NCBI RefSeq assembly: GCF_000685095.1
Contig: NZ_BAYE01000026.1
Location: 1 to 64,000 of the forward strand
Direction of reading: 5' to 3'
Length of the DNA: 64,000 nt
Origin: Paraburkholderia caledonica NBRC 102488
Lineage (GTDB): Bacteria; Pseudomonadota; Gammaproteobacteria; Burkholderiales; Burkholderiaceae
The notes beneath the pieces were generated by a model. That model saw nothing but the letters and a program-made list of their open reading frames with translations. It had not been told where the DNA came from and did not search any database. Made by a program: the position numbers and the translations under genes. Positions 39,219 through 47,835 of the stretch are shown in pieces; position 1 is the first letter of the stretch, and every line of letters starts with the position of its first letter.

Positions 39219-40129
39219 GCAGCACCGTCGGCGAGACGCAGGGACACGTCGCCGGTCGCGATGCTCTGCCGGCCCGCGGCGGTATCGAGCAACAACTGGC
39301 CGCGCTCGTCGACGCCCGCAGCGACGCCGCGTGTGACTTCCGCGCCCTGTTCGAGCAGCACGACCTCGCGGCCGGCGTACGCATGCATTGCGTTCCAGCG
39401 CGCCTGAAACGGCGCGAATCCTTCTGCGCCGAAGCGCTGCAACGCGGGCTCCAATGCATTGAGTTCGGCGGCGAGCGTGTCGGTGAGGTTTGCGTTGGGC
39501 AGCGCGCGCTGCAGCGCGGTCGGCGCCGTGCCACGCACCTGCGGCGGCGCCCCGGTGTTGAGCGCGCCGATTTTCGCGGCGAGTTCGTCGGCGCCCTTTA
39601 CATTGGTGCCGATGCCGATCACGACGGCGCTCGCGTCCTCCGTACTCCAGGCGGTCTCGATCAGGATGCCGGCGAGCTTGTCGCCTTCGAGCAGTATGTC
39701 GTTCGGCCACTTCAGCGCAATCTGACCGGGGCCGGCGACAGGCAACGAGCGCAGTCCGTCGACGAGCGCGACACCCACCGCGAGGCTCAATCCCGCCAGT
39801 CCTTCTAGCGGACGCGGCAGCACGCAGGCCACCGAAAACAGCAGCGCATTGCCCGGCTCCGCGTACCACGGACGCCCGCGGCGGCCGCGTCCGGCGGTCT
39901 GCAGATAAGCCACCCGCACAATCGGCCTCGGCAGCGCGCCCGCCTTGCGCGGCAACGCCTTTACACGGGACATGAGGTCGGCGTTGGTCGAGCCGGTTTC
40001 CTCGACGATTTCGATCGGCCAGTCATGCGCATGCGCGCCGAAAAGAGCGACGGCGCGTTCGCGGTCGATACGCCAGTCGGCTGCGTTCGCGGCAGCGGCC
40101 GGTCCTTTGGGAGGAGTGGAAGCGTTCAT
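39215..40129 (-). CDS. birA: Biotin-[acetyl-CoA-carboxylase] ligase BirA, class I (no HTH)
   Basis: Attaches biotin to carboxylase carrier proteins. The catalytic motif YLQTAGRGRRGRPW (GRGRRG) and the KWPNDILL segment are intact in a protein of 304 aa. No N-terminal winged helix-turn-helix precedes the catalytic domain, so unlike E. coli BirA it is not expected to repress the bio genes. The start at 40129 is chosen at MNASTPP; the frame continues to 40222. It is coupled to coaX and divergent from the Mla operon. Confidence 0.93.
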   Translation of the reverse strand: MNASTPPKGPAAAANAADWRIDRERAVALFGAHAHDWPIEIVEETGSTNADLMSRVKALPRKAGALPRPIVRVAYLQTAGRGRRGRPWYAEPGNALLFSVACVLPRPLEGLAGLSLAVGVALVDGLRSLPVAGPGQIALKWPNDILLEGDKLAGILIETAWSTEDASAVVIGIGTNVKGADELAAKIGALNTGAPPQVRGTAPTALQRALPNANLTDTLAAELNALEPALQRFGAEGFAPFQARWNAMHAYAGREVVLLEQGAEVTRGVAAGVDERGQLLLDTAAGRQSIATGDVSLRLADGAA

Positions 40130-40199
40130 GTCCCATATTGTAACGACAGCGAACCGCCTGAGCCCGCCAGAGCGGTCCATCCGCTGCGCGTTCGTTACA

Positions 40200-41369
40200 A
40201 TGGCCCCTACTCCGATAACCACATTGCAACGATCCTTGAACTACGACACTCCGCCCGGCCTTGAAGTCGCGGCTGGCAGCCAAGGCAAGATCGTCCGGCT
40301 CTCGGGCCAGTGGACGGCGCTCGCGCTCGCGCGCGACCGTGCAACCGGACATGTGATACCGCAGCTGCGTTCGCTCGAAGGCGCCGAAGGCATCGGCCAG
40401 TGGGATCTATCGCGCATCGACCGAATGGACCACGTCGGCGGCCAGGCGCTGTGGCGCGTGTGGGGCCACAGAATGCCGCCCGACACCGAACTCACCGACA
40501 CGCAGCGCGATATCTTCGAACGCATTGCGTTGCTCGACACCGTCCGCGAGACGGCGGAGCCGGTCGTCAGATTCGATCCGTTCACGCGGCTCGGCCTCGG
40601 GCTGTTCTCGTTCTTCGAGCATTTGTACGGCGGCGTGGCTATGCTCGGTCGCGTCGTGCTCGATCTGCTGGCGGTCGCGCGCAAGCCAGCCCTCACGCCG
40701 TGGACCGAAATCTCCGCGAATATCTACAACGCCGGCACCAGGGCGTTGCCTATCACCGCGCTGGTCGCGTTTCTGATCGGCATCGTGCTGAGCTATCTGT
40801 CCGCGCAGCAATTGAGGCTCTTCGGCGCCAATCAGTACATCGTAAATATTCTCGGGCTCTCGGTGATCCGCGAACTCGGGCCAGTGCTCTCGGCGATTCT
40901 GGTGGCGGGCCGTTCCGGCTCCGCAATCACCGCACAGATCGGCGTGATGCGCGTGACCGAGGAACTCGACGCCATGCGCGTAATGGGCATTCCGCACGGT
41001 CTGCGGCTCATCCTGCCGCGCGTGGTGGCGCTCGGCGTAGCAATGCCGCTGCTCGTGATGTGGACGAACATCATCGCGCTGAGCGGTGGGGCGCTCGCCG
41101 CGAAGATCGTGCTCGGCATCGACATGAGTTATTTCGCGCGCGCATTACCCGGCGTCGTGCCGGCCGCGAACCTGTGGATCGGTCTCGGCAAGGGCGTCGT
41201 CTTCGGAATGCTGATCGCGATCGTCGGCTGCCACTTCGGGTTCCGTATCAAAGCCAATTCGCAGAGTCTCGGCGAAGGCACGACGACCTCGGTGGTGACG
41301 TCCATCACGATCGTGATTCTCGCGGACGCTGTGTTCGCGATTCTGTTCCAGAACGTGGGGCTCGGATGA
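40200..41369 (+). CDS. mlaE: MlaE-like ABC transporter permease with N-terminal STAS-like domain
   Basis: Permease of a phospholipid-transport (Mla/MCE) system, 389 aa. The first 125 residues resemble a STAS domain (KIVRLSGQWTALALARD, WDLSRIDRMDHVGGQALW), which is a separate protein (MlaB) in E. coli. The rest is the MlaE membrane domain, with the coupling region GLSVIRELGPVLSAILVAGRSGSAITAQIGVMRVTEELDA split across helices. The start is uncertain: ATG 40200 overlaps a TACAAT -10-like hexamer, and TTG 40224 or 40236 are alternatives. It overlaps mlaF by ATGA. Confidence 0.9.
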   Translation: MAPTPITTLQRSLNYDTPPGLEVAAGSQGKIVRLSGQWTALALARDRATGHVIPQLRSLEGAEGIGQWDLSRIDRMDHVGGQALWRVWGHRMPPDTELTDTQRDIFERIALLDTVRETAEPVVRFDPFTRLGLGLFSFFEHLYGGVAMLGRVVLDLLAVARKPALTPWTEISANIYNAGTRALPITALVAFLIGIVLSYLSAQQLRLFGANQYIVNILGLSVIRELGPVLSAILVAGRSGSAITAQIGVMRVTEELDAMRVMGIPHGLRLILPRVVALGVAMPLLVMWTNIIALSGGALAAKIVLGIDMSYFARALPGVVPAANLWIGLGKGVVFGMLIAIVGCHFGFRIKANSQSLGEGTTTSVVTSITIVILADAVFAILFQNVGLG

Positions 41370-42244
41370 TCGCGCCGCTAACTCAGGCCGTACGCGGCCA
41401 GCCGATGCCTTCCATTGCCGAGCCGGTGATCGAAGTGATCGACGTCACGAAGCGCTATGGCCGCAACGTAGTGCATCAGCATGTGAATCTGGACGTGCGG
41501 CGCGGCGAGATCGTGTCGATCGTCGGCGGGTCGGGTTCGGGCAAGACCACGCTCGTGCGGCAGATTCTCGGATTGGAGCGGCCGTCTTCGGGAACCATCA
41601 AGCTGTTCGGCGAAGACCTCGCGACAATTTCTCCAGAAACCGCGCTGCTGATGCGCAGCCGCTCCGGCATGCTGTTTCAGCGGGGCGCGCTGTTTTCGTC
41701 GCTGTCGGTGTTCGACAACGTCGCACAGCCGGTGCGCGAACTCGGCCAGGTGCCCGAAGATCTGCTGCGCGACATCGTCATGCTGAAACTGGAGATGGTC
41801 GGGCTGCCGTGCAAGCACGCGTCCAAAATGCCGTCGGCGCTGTCCGGCGGCATGATCAAGCGCGTTGGCATTGCGCGCGCGATCGCGCTCGAACCCGAAC
41901 TGCTGTTTCTCGACGAACCGACGGCCGGGCTCGATCCGGAAGCGTCCGACGAGTTCGTCGAACTGATTTCGGCGCTGCATCGCGCGCTCGGCTTGACGGT
42001 CGTGATGGTCACGCACGATCTCGACACGATGGTCGCGCTTTCCACGCGCGTGGCCGTGCTGGCGGATCGCAAGGTGCTGGTCGCTGCGCCCGTCGAAGAA
42101 GCCGCCGGCGTCGATCATCCGTTCATCCGCGAATATTTCCTCGGCTTGCGCGGGCGCCGCGCCTTGCAGGCATTGCCGCCCGAGCGCCGCGCAAAGCTGC
42201 CGCGCGCGGCGCTCGAGCCGGCATCGTCTGAATTGCCGCTGTGA
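41366..42244 (+). CDS. mlaF: MlaF-like ABC transporter ATPase
   Basis: ATP-binding subunit of the MCE transporter, 292 aa. Walker A is GGSGSGKTT, the signature is LSGGM and Walker B LLFLDEPTAGLDP. The LSGGM in place of LSGGQ is typical of the Mla-type ATPases. The start at 41366 makes an ATGA overlap with the permease gene; ATG at 41405 is possible. It powers lipid movement between inner and outer membrane. Confidence 0.93.
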   Translation: MIAPLTQAVRGQPMPSIAEPVIEVIDVTKRYGRNVVHQHVNLDVRRGEIVSIVGGSGSGKTTLVRQILGLERPSSGTIKLFGEDLATISPETALLMRSRSGMLFQRGALFSSLSVFDNVAQPVRELGQVPEDLLRDIVMLKLEMVGLPCKHASKMPSALSGGMIKRVGIARAIALEPELLFLDEPTAGLDPEASDEFVELISALHRALGLTVVMVTHDLDTMVALSTRVAVLADRKVLVAAPVEEAAGVDHPFIREYFLGLRGRRALQALPPERRAKLPRAALEPASSELPL

Positions 42245-42269
42245 ATCAGGGAAACTAGGGAACCTGGCA

Positions 42270-43232
42270 ATGGAAAACAAATCGCATGCGTTCTGGGCAG
42301 GACTCTTTACGGTCGTCCTGCTGGCCGCGATCGCCACGGCGGCTTTTTTGTTCAATGTCGACCGCGCAGTGCGCGTGCCGTACGATCTGATTGCGCGCAC
42401 CAACGTAACGGGTCTTTTTACCGACGCGGCCGTGCGCTATAGAGGCCTCGACGTAGGCAAAGTCCAGTCGATCAAATTCGACCGCGATCATCCGGGCCAG
42501 ATCCTGATCCGTATTCTCGTCGACACGCATGCGCCGATCACGCATTCCACGTTCGGCAGTCTCGGCTTTCAAGGCGTGACGGGCATTGCGTTCATTCAGC
42601 TCGACGACACGGGGCGCGATCCGTCGCCGCTCGCATCGTCGGTGAAACAGGTTGCACAGCTGCCGATGCGTCCGGGCTTGCTCGATCAATTGCAACAACG
42701 CGGCGACGTGCTGTTGAAGAAACTCGAAAAGGTCACGGACGACGTCGACAATCTGTTGTCGCAGGAGATGGTCGACCAGTTGCACGGCACGGCGGCCAGC
42801 ATCCAGAAAGCCGCGGACGGCGTCGCCACGCTCACGCAGCAGATGGCGCCGGTGGCCGGCAAGCTGCCCGCCACCATCGACAAGCTGGATAGCACGCTCG
42901 TCTCGACGAACCAGTTGATCACGAGTCTGAATCGTGCGGATGGTCCGTTCGAGACCAATCTGAACAAGGTGGGCACCGCGGCTCAGCAAGCGGGCGACGC
43001 GCTCACCGCGATGAACGGCTCATTGCAGGATCTGTCGGCGCGGGTCGGTTACGACACGTTGCCGCGGGTCAATTCGCTTGCTGAAGACGTGCGCTCCGCC
43101 GCGCGCTCCGTGGATCGCGCCGCCGATACGTTCAGCACGAGCCCGCGCAGCGTGCTGTTCGGTGCGCCGGCGGCGGCGCCGGGGCCCGGCGAGGCTGGTT
43201 TTACGTGGCCTGCCGCGCGCGCCGCACAATGA
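42270..43232 (+). CDS. mlaD: MlaD/MCE-family lipid-binding protein
   Basis: Periplasmic MCE protein of 320 aa anchored by an N-terminal helix (about residues 9-28). The single MCE domain follows (VTGLFTDAAVRYRGLDVGKVQSIKF, GFQGVTGIAFIQL), then a long helical C-terminal region with repeated Gln/Thr/Asp-rich turns, ending in a Pro/Ala-rich tail. MCE rings bind phospholipid. The longer helical tail is more like PqiB/YebT-related or LetB-like bridging proteins than E. coli MlaD (183 aa). Confidence 0.9.
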   Translation: MENKSHAFWAGLFTVVLLAAIATAAFLFNVDRAVRVPYDLIARTNVTGLFTDAAVRYRGLDVGKVQSIKFDRDHPGQILIRILVDTHAPITHSTFGSLGFQGVTGIAFIQLDDTGRDPSPLASSVKQVAQLPMRPGLLDQLQQRGDVLLKKLEKVTDDVDNLLSQEMVDQLHGTAASIQKAADGVATLTQQMAPVAGKLPATIDKLDSTLVSTNQLITSLNRADGPFETNLNKVGTAAQQAGDALTAMNGSLQDLSARVGYDTLPRVNSLAEDVRSAARSVDRAADTFSTSPRSVLFGAPAAAPGPGEAGFTWPAARAAQ

Positions 43233-43262
43233 ATCTGAAGGTTTGAAGAAAGGAACATCGTT

Positions 43263-43904
43263 ATGTCACGCTCCATTCACCGCTTGTTGTCCTCGCGTGC
43301 CGCGCGCACGGGCGCTGCTTGCGCGACGCTGCTTGCGCTCAGTCTGCTGGCGGCAGGCTGCTCCAGCACGCCGGCCGCGCTCGCGGACATTCGCTACGAC
43401 TTCGGGCCGCCGAAGCCTGCAGCGTCCGCGGGCACGCAATCGGCAGTCAAGGTGCTCGACGTGAGCGCGCCGGAAATGCTCCAGTCCGACAAGCTCGTGT
43501 ACCGGCTCGGCTATGCCGACGCGCAGCAGTTGGCCGCGTACGCGAACAGCCACTGGACGATGCCGCCTTCGCAGTTGCTCACGCAACGTCTGCGCGGCGC
43601 GCTGAGTTCTCGCGGCACGGTGCTGACGGGCGCCGACGGCGTCGCCGCGCCCGTGCTGAAGGTGGATCTGGGCGAGTTCGAGCAGGTCTTCGACAGCCAG
43701 TCGCAAAGCCATGCAGCGGTGACCGCGCGCGCCACACTGACGCAAAACGGCAAGGTGCTGGGTCAGCGCACCTTCATCTCCAGGGCGCCGTCCAGTACCG
43801 CCGACGCTGCGGGCGGCGCGCAAGCGCTCGCCACCGCAAGCGACGACCTCGTCGCGCAAATCGCCGCCTGGCTCGGCGTTCAGGCGCTGGTCGCCGCGCA
43901 ATGA
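43263..43904 (+). CDS. ABC-type transport auxiliary lipoprotein (PqiC-like)
   Basis: Outer-membrane lipoprotein of 213 aa. The lipobox is LLAAGC with the lipidated cysteine at C33. The mature part carries the DUF330/PqiC-type fold (YDFGPP at the start; QLLTQRLRGALSSRGTVL; LKVDLGEFEQVF). A GGAA site precedes the ATG. As last gene after mlaEFD it probably provides the outer-membrane dock for the MCE protein. Confidence 0.88.
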   Translation: MSRSIHRLLSSRAARTGAACATLLALSLLAAGCSSTPAALADIRYDFGPPKPAASAGTQSAVKVLDVSAPEMLQSDKLVYRLGYADAQQLAAYANSHWTMPPSQLLTQRLRGALSSRGTVLTGADGVAAPVLKVDLGEFEQVFDSQSQSHAAVTARATLTQNGKVLGQRTFISRAPSSTADAAGGAQALATASDDLVAQIAAWLGVQALVAAQ

Positions 43905-43935
43905 CCGGCGCGCAGCGCACGCAACGGAGCGCTGC

Positions 43936-45099
43936 ATGAGCGAAAGATCGTGGCTGCGCCGTCCGTCGGTGCTTTCGCGGCAAGCGCTGCTGCTGTACAC
44001 CGTGCTGATCGTCTACGGTTCGTGGTATCCGTTTTCAGGTTGGCGCTCGCTCGGTCTCACGCCGTTCGCCTTCCTTTCCGATCCGATGCCGCAATATCTG
44101 ACGGCATTCGATGTCGTCACGAATGTGCTCGGCTACATGCCGTTTGGCGCGCTAATGGTGCTTGCGCTCTACCCGCGCTGGCGCGGGCCACTCGCGGTCG
44201 CGCTGGCTTTCGTGCTCGGCGGCCTGCTGTCGGGCGTGATGGAAGCCGTGCAAACGTATTTGCCGACGCGGGTCGCGTCCAACCTCGACCTCGCGGCTAA
44301 TGCGCTCGGCGCGTTGCTTGGCGCGGCGATCATGTCGCCGGCGACGGGCGCGCTGCTCGACCGCGGGTTGTTGCGACGCTTGCGGCTCATGTGGGTCCAC
44401 CGCGAGAGTGCCGCGCTCGCGTGTCTTGTTGCGGCCTGGCCCTTTGCGACGATGTATCCGTCGCCGCGTCTTTTTGGGCTCGGTAACTGGCCGCGCGCGC
44501 TGTGGACGCGAGTCGATTCCACGACGCAAGATGCCCTCTTCGCATGGACGCCAGCCGGCTGGCACGTCGGTGCATGGCCTGCGTGGGTCGCCGCCTGGTT
44601 GCCTGACGATGCCTGGGAAGCCCTCATCACCACGCTCAATCTGTTTGCCGCGCTTGCGCTCGCGTCGTTGACGATACGCCGTCATGCGCCGCGCGTGCGG
44701 CTGTTGCTGCTGTTTATCGTCGTGGCTCTTGGAGTGAAGGCGGGCGCTACGTTCTTGCAATCGCAATCCGGCCTCGCCTTCGACTGGGCGACGCCCGGCG
44801 CGCTCGCGGGCATCGGCTGCGGCGCGGCGCTCGGGCTCCTGGTGCTGCGTCTGCGGCGCAGATCGCGCGCCGCGCTGGCGGCGGGCGCACTCGTCGTGAC
44901 GCTCGTGTTCGTCAACCTGCTGCCGGTAAATCCTTATTTCGATGTCGTGCTGGCCGACTGGCGCCAAGGACGCTATCTGCACTTCAATGGCCTCGCGCGA
45001 TGGCTCGCGTGGGTGTGGCCGTATGCGGCGCTCGTGTGGCTCGCGTTCGTCGTCGAACGGGTCTGGCTCAGGCGGCGCACGAGGCTTGAGTCGAAGTAG
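43936..45099 (+). CDS. VanZ-like multispan membrane protein
   Basis: Integral membrane protein of 387 aa with about nine predicted helices. The N-terminal half is a VanZ-like domain (VYGSWYPFSGW, FDVVTNVLGYMPFGALM, GVMEAVQTYLPTRVASNLDLAANALGA split over several helices). VanZ proteins confer low-level teicoplanin resistance in enterococci, but in Gram-negative bacteria the role is unknown. It lies 31 nt after the lipoprotein gene and may belong to the Mla transcript. Confidence 0.82.
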   Translation: MSERSWLRRPSVLSRQALLLYTVLIVYGSWYPFSGWRSLGLTPFAFLSDPMPQYLTAFDVVTNVLGYMPFGALMVLALYPRWRGPLAVALAFVLGGLLSGVMEAVQTYLPTRVASNLDLAANALGALLGAAIMSPATGALLDRGLLRRLRLMWVHRESAALACLVAAWPFATMYPSPRLFGLGNWPRALWTRVDSTTQDALFAWTPAGWHVGAWPAWVAAWLPDDAWEALITTLNLFAALALASLTIRRHAPRVRLLLLFIVVALGVKAGATFLQSQSGLAFDWATPGALAGIGCGAALGLLVLRLRRRSRAALAAGALVVTLVFVNLLPVNPYFDVVLADWRQGRYLHFNGLARWLAWVWPYAALVWLAFVVERVWLRRRTRLESK

Positions 45100-45138
45100 G
45101 CATTCCTGCAGCGTCAGCGATGCTGGCCTCTTGCTCGC

Positions 45139-45144
45139 TATAAT
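45139..45144 (+). promoter_or_regulatory. -10-like TATAAT upstream of ferredoxin gene
   Basis: A perfect TATAAT 139 nt before the ferredoxin start, in a region free of genes on both strands. I find no good -35 at 16-18 nt spacing, so this is only a candidate. Confidence 0.4.
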
Positions 45145-45146
45145 CG

Positions 45147-45212
45147 TTCGCAAGCGGTCCTTCGCAAACGACCTTCGCAAGCGGCGTGCGCAACGGGTCT
45201 CCCGCAACAAAG
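45147..45212. repeat. Degenerate 13-14-nt tandem repeat
   Basis: TTCGCAAGCGG at 45147-45157 recurs as TTCGCAAACGA (45161-45171), TTCGCAAGCGG (45174-45184) and TGCGCAACGGG (45187-45197), with a weaker copy near 45200. The period is 13-14 nt. The array starts 3 nt after a TATAAT hexamer (45139-45144) and lies in the leader of the ferredoxin gene. Confidence 0.7.
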
Positions 45213-45282
45213 CGCGCGCCGCTGCGCCCGACTGCCTTCTGCTGCACTATTGCCCTTCTGACAGCCTCGCTCTTCGTACAAC

Positions 45283-45606
45283 ATGGACTCCTTCTACAAG
45301 TACCACGTCTTCTTCTGCCTCAATCAGCGTGAACCGGGGGCTGAGCGTCCGAGTTGCGCGAACTGCAATGCGCAGGCAATGCAGGAATACGCGAAAAAGC
45401 GCGTGAAGAAACTCGGCCTCGCCGGCCCCGGCCAGGTGCGCATCAACAAGGCAGGTTGCCTCGACCGCTGCGAACTCGGCCCGACGCTCGTCGTCTATCC
45501 GGAAGGCGTCTGGTACACGTATGTCGACGAGAGCGACATCGACGAAATCGTCGACTCGCATCTGGCGAACGGCAAGGTTGTCGAGCGTCTGAAGATCGAT
45601 CAATAG
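45283..45606 (+). CDS. Thioredoxin-like [2Fe-2S] ferredoxin
   Basis: Small electron carrier of 107 aa. Cysteines C12, C25, C28, C59 and C63 give the C-x12-C and CxxxC (CLDRC) pattern of thioredoxin-fold [2Fe-2S] ferredoxins; C28 is the extra one. The product LVVYPEGVWY segment is characteristic. No partner reductase or hydrogenase is adjacent, so the electron acceptor is unknown. An alpha/beta hydrolase gene follows after 8 nt. Confidence 0.9.
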   Translation: MDSFYKYHVFFCLNQREPGAERPSCANCNAQAMQEYAKKRVKKLGLAGPGQVRINKAGCLDRCELGPTLVVYPEGVWYTYVDESDIDEIVDSHLANGKVVERLKIDQ

Positions 45607-45614
45607 GCGCCGCG

Positions 45615-46259
45615 ATGAACGCACATACGAAGAAGTATCTGATCGACGGCCCGGTAGGCAAAATCGAGGTCGCGCTCGATCTGCCCGACGAGACGCGCGA
45701 AAACGGCGCGGCGCCGCGCGGCATTGCGCTCGTCGCGCATCCGCATCCGCTATTTGGCGGCTCGATGGACAACAAGGTCGCGCAGACGCTCGCACGCACG
45801 CTCGTCCAGTTGAACTACGTGACGTATCGCTCGAATTTTCGCGGTGTCGGGCAAACGCAAGGCGAGCATGACGCCGGCATCGGCGAGCGCGACGATTTGC
45901 GTGCGGTGCTCGACCACATGCGCGCGCAACCGGGCCACGCCGATCTGCCACTGGTGCTGGCAGGTTTTTCGTTCGGCACTTTCGTGATGTCGCATGTGGC
46001 CGCAAAGCTGCGCGACGAAGGCGAGGAGATCGAGCGGATGGTGTTCGTGGGCACCGCTGCGAGCCGCTGGGACGTGGCGCCCGTGCCGGAAAACACGCTC
46101 GTGATTCACGGCGAGACTGACGAGACCGTTCCCATTCAATCCGTTTACGACTGGGCGCAGCCGCAGGAATTACCCGTCGTGGTGATTCCGGGCGCAGAGC
46201 ATTTTCTGCATCGCAAGCTGCATATCCTGAAGCGGATCATCGTCGACGCCTGGCGGTAA
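45615..46259 (+). CDS. Alpha/beta hydrolase (YsgA/CocE-like small serine hydrolase)
   Basis: A 214-aa cytoplasmic hydrolase with AHPHPLFGGSMDNKV near residue 41, YRSNFRGVGQTQG, the nucleophile elbow GFSFG (S119) and a C-terminal HFLHRKL catalytic His. This family is conserved in proteobacteria with unknown substrate. The start at 45615 is 8 nt after the ferredoxin stop; the open frame extends into that gene. Probably co-transcribed with the ferredoxin. Confidence 0.85.
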   Translation: MNAHTKKYLIDGPVGKIEVALDLPDETRENGAAPRGIALVAHPHPLFGGSMDNKVAQTLARTLVQLNYVTYRSNFRGVGQTQGEHDAGIGERDDLRAVLDHMRAQPGHADLPLVLAGFSFGTFVMSHVAAKLRDEGEEIERMVFVGTAASRWDVAPVPENTLVIHGETDETVPIQSVYDWAQPQELPVVVIPGAEHFLHRKLHILKRIIVDAWR

Positions 46260-46593
46260 GTTGCCGCGCGGCGCGCGTTTTCCGGGGTACAGGTACGCGC
46301 AAACGCCTGGCTATTCACCAGTCATTGCGCGAAGTTCGGGGAATACCGCGCGTATAATGGGCGCTCTTTTTTGGGCGCAGCACGGCCTGTCCGGCAGTTC
46401 GCGCGACGCGTAACTTCTTTTCACGCGCGCAGCGGTGCCGGCTAAGAGTGTGCTGCGCGAACCGATCGCGTGGCCGGAAGTCCAATGGGCGCTCAAGCCG
46501 TTACGTTTAGTCGTCACGGCCAGTCGCTCGCCGACCGGCTCTTCCAAACTCTGCGCCCTGCGCGCGTTGAATTTTTCTGCACGAACCGACCTT
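46260..46593. other. Intergenic region upstream of the D,D-carboxypeptidase gene
   Basis: No gene. It contains a perfect TATAAT (listed separately) and a leader of about 230 nt. An in-frame ORF extension through the leader has no ribosome-binding site. Confidence 0.5.
46353..46358 (+). promoter_or_regulatory. -10 TATAAT upstream of the D,D-carboxypeptidase gene
   Basis: TATAAT preceded by CGCG and followed by GGGCGC. Transcription would start near 46365, leaving a 5' leader of about 230 nt. A matching -35 is not obvious (TTGCGC at 46325-46330 is too far). Confidence 0.5.
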
Positions 46594-47823
46594 ATGCGTT
46601 TTTCCACCTCCGGCCGCACGTCTTTTCCCTCCGTTGCAAGTTTTGTTTCTCCCACGCTAAGCCGCGCATTGACGCTCGGCGTCGTGCTGCCCGCCACGCT
46701 GGCGGCCAGCACTGCGTTCGCGCAAGTGCCGCCGCCGGCGGTGAATGCGCGTTCGTGGGTGCTCGTGGACGCGACCAGCAACCAGGTTCTGGCTTCGGGC
46801 AATCCCGACGAGCGCGTGGAACCCGCATCGCTCACCAAGCTGATGACTGCGTATCTCGTCTTCGAAGCACTGCAAACGAAGAAGATCGCGATGGACCAGA
46901 CGGTGACGCCGAGCGAAGCGGTGCGTCGCGTGCGCACCGACGAATCGCGCATGTTCGTGGAGGCAAACAAGCCCGTGACCGTGCACGATCTGGTGTACGG
47001 CATGATCGTGCAGTCGGGTAACGACGCCGCCATCGCGCTGGCCGAACTGGTGGGCGGCAGCGAAGCGCAATTCGTCAACATGATGAACACCGAAGCACAG
47101 CGCCTCGGCATGAAAAACACGCATTTCGCCGATGTCAACGGCATGCCTGACGCGCAGCACTACACCACGGCTGGCGATCTCGCGGTGCTGTCGGCGCGTC
47201 TGATCCGCGACTTCCCCGACTACTACAACATCTTCTCGGTCAAAGAGTTCACGTACAACAAGATCAAGCAGCCGAACCGCAACCGTCTGCTGTGGATCGA
47301 TCCGACCGTCGACGGTCTGAAGACCGGCCATACGCAAGCCGCCGGCTACTGCCTGATCGCGAGCGCGAAGCGCTCGCTGCCGGGCACACAGGACGCATCG
47401 CGCCGCCTCGTTTCGGTCATGATGGGTGAGACGAAGGAACACGACCGCGTGCAGGACAGCCTGAAGATGCTGAACTACGGCTACTCCGCATACGACACGG
47501 TGCGCCTCTACAAGGCGAGCCAGGTGGTGGGCACGCCGCGCGTCTATAAGGGTACGCAAGACTCGGTGCAGATCGGCGTGAAGAGCGATCAGTACATCAC
47601 CGTGCCCAAGGGCATGGCCGACAAGGTGAAGCCGCAAATCGAGCAGATGGATCCGCTGATCGCGCCGATCGCGAACGGTCAGCAGGTCGGTACCGCGAAA
47701 CTCGTCGCCGACGGCAAGGTGCTTGCACAGTTCCCGATTGTCGCCTTGCAGGCCGTGCCGCAAGCAGGCGTGGTGGGCCGCGTGTGGGATTCGCTGATGC
47801 TCATGTTCAACAAGAAAAAGTAA
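46594..47823 (+). CDS. D-alanyl-D-alanine carboxypeptidase (PBP5/6 family)
   Basis: Periplasmic low-molecular-weight penicillin-binding protein of 409 aa that trims the terminal D-Ala from peptidoglycan stem peptides. Signal peptide about residues 1-44 (AFAQ cleavage). Active-site motifs: S79-L-T-K82, S141-G-N143 and K243-T-G245. A C-terminal PBP5-type domain and amphipathic tail (RVWDSLMLMFNKKK) for membrane association follow. ATG at 46594 is chosen because it gives the signal peptide; the frame opens at 46435. First gene before the class IV aminotransferase, ybeD, lipB and lipA. Confidence 0.94.
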   Translation: MRFSTSGRTSFPSVASFVSPTLSRALTLGVVLPATLAASTAFAQVPPPAVNARSWVLVDATSNQVLASGNPDERVEPASLTKLMTAYLVFEALQTKKIAMDQTVTPSEAVRRVRTDESRMFVEANKPVTVHDLVYGMIVQSGNDAAIALAELVGGSEAQFVNMMNTEAQRLGMKNTHFADVNGMPDAQHYTTAGDLAVLSARLIRDFPDYYNIFSVKEFTYNKIKQPNRNRLLWIDPTVDGLKTGHTQAAGYCLIASAKRSLPGTQDASRRLVSVMMGETKEHDRVQDSLKMLNYGYSAYDTVRLYKASQVVGTPRVYKGTQDSVQIGVKSDQYITVPKGMADKVKPQIEQMDPLIAPIANGQQVGTAKLVADGKVLAQFPIVALQAVPQAGVVGRVWDSLMLMFNKKK

Positions 47824-47835
47824 ACACTGATCGCA

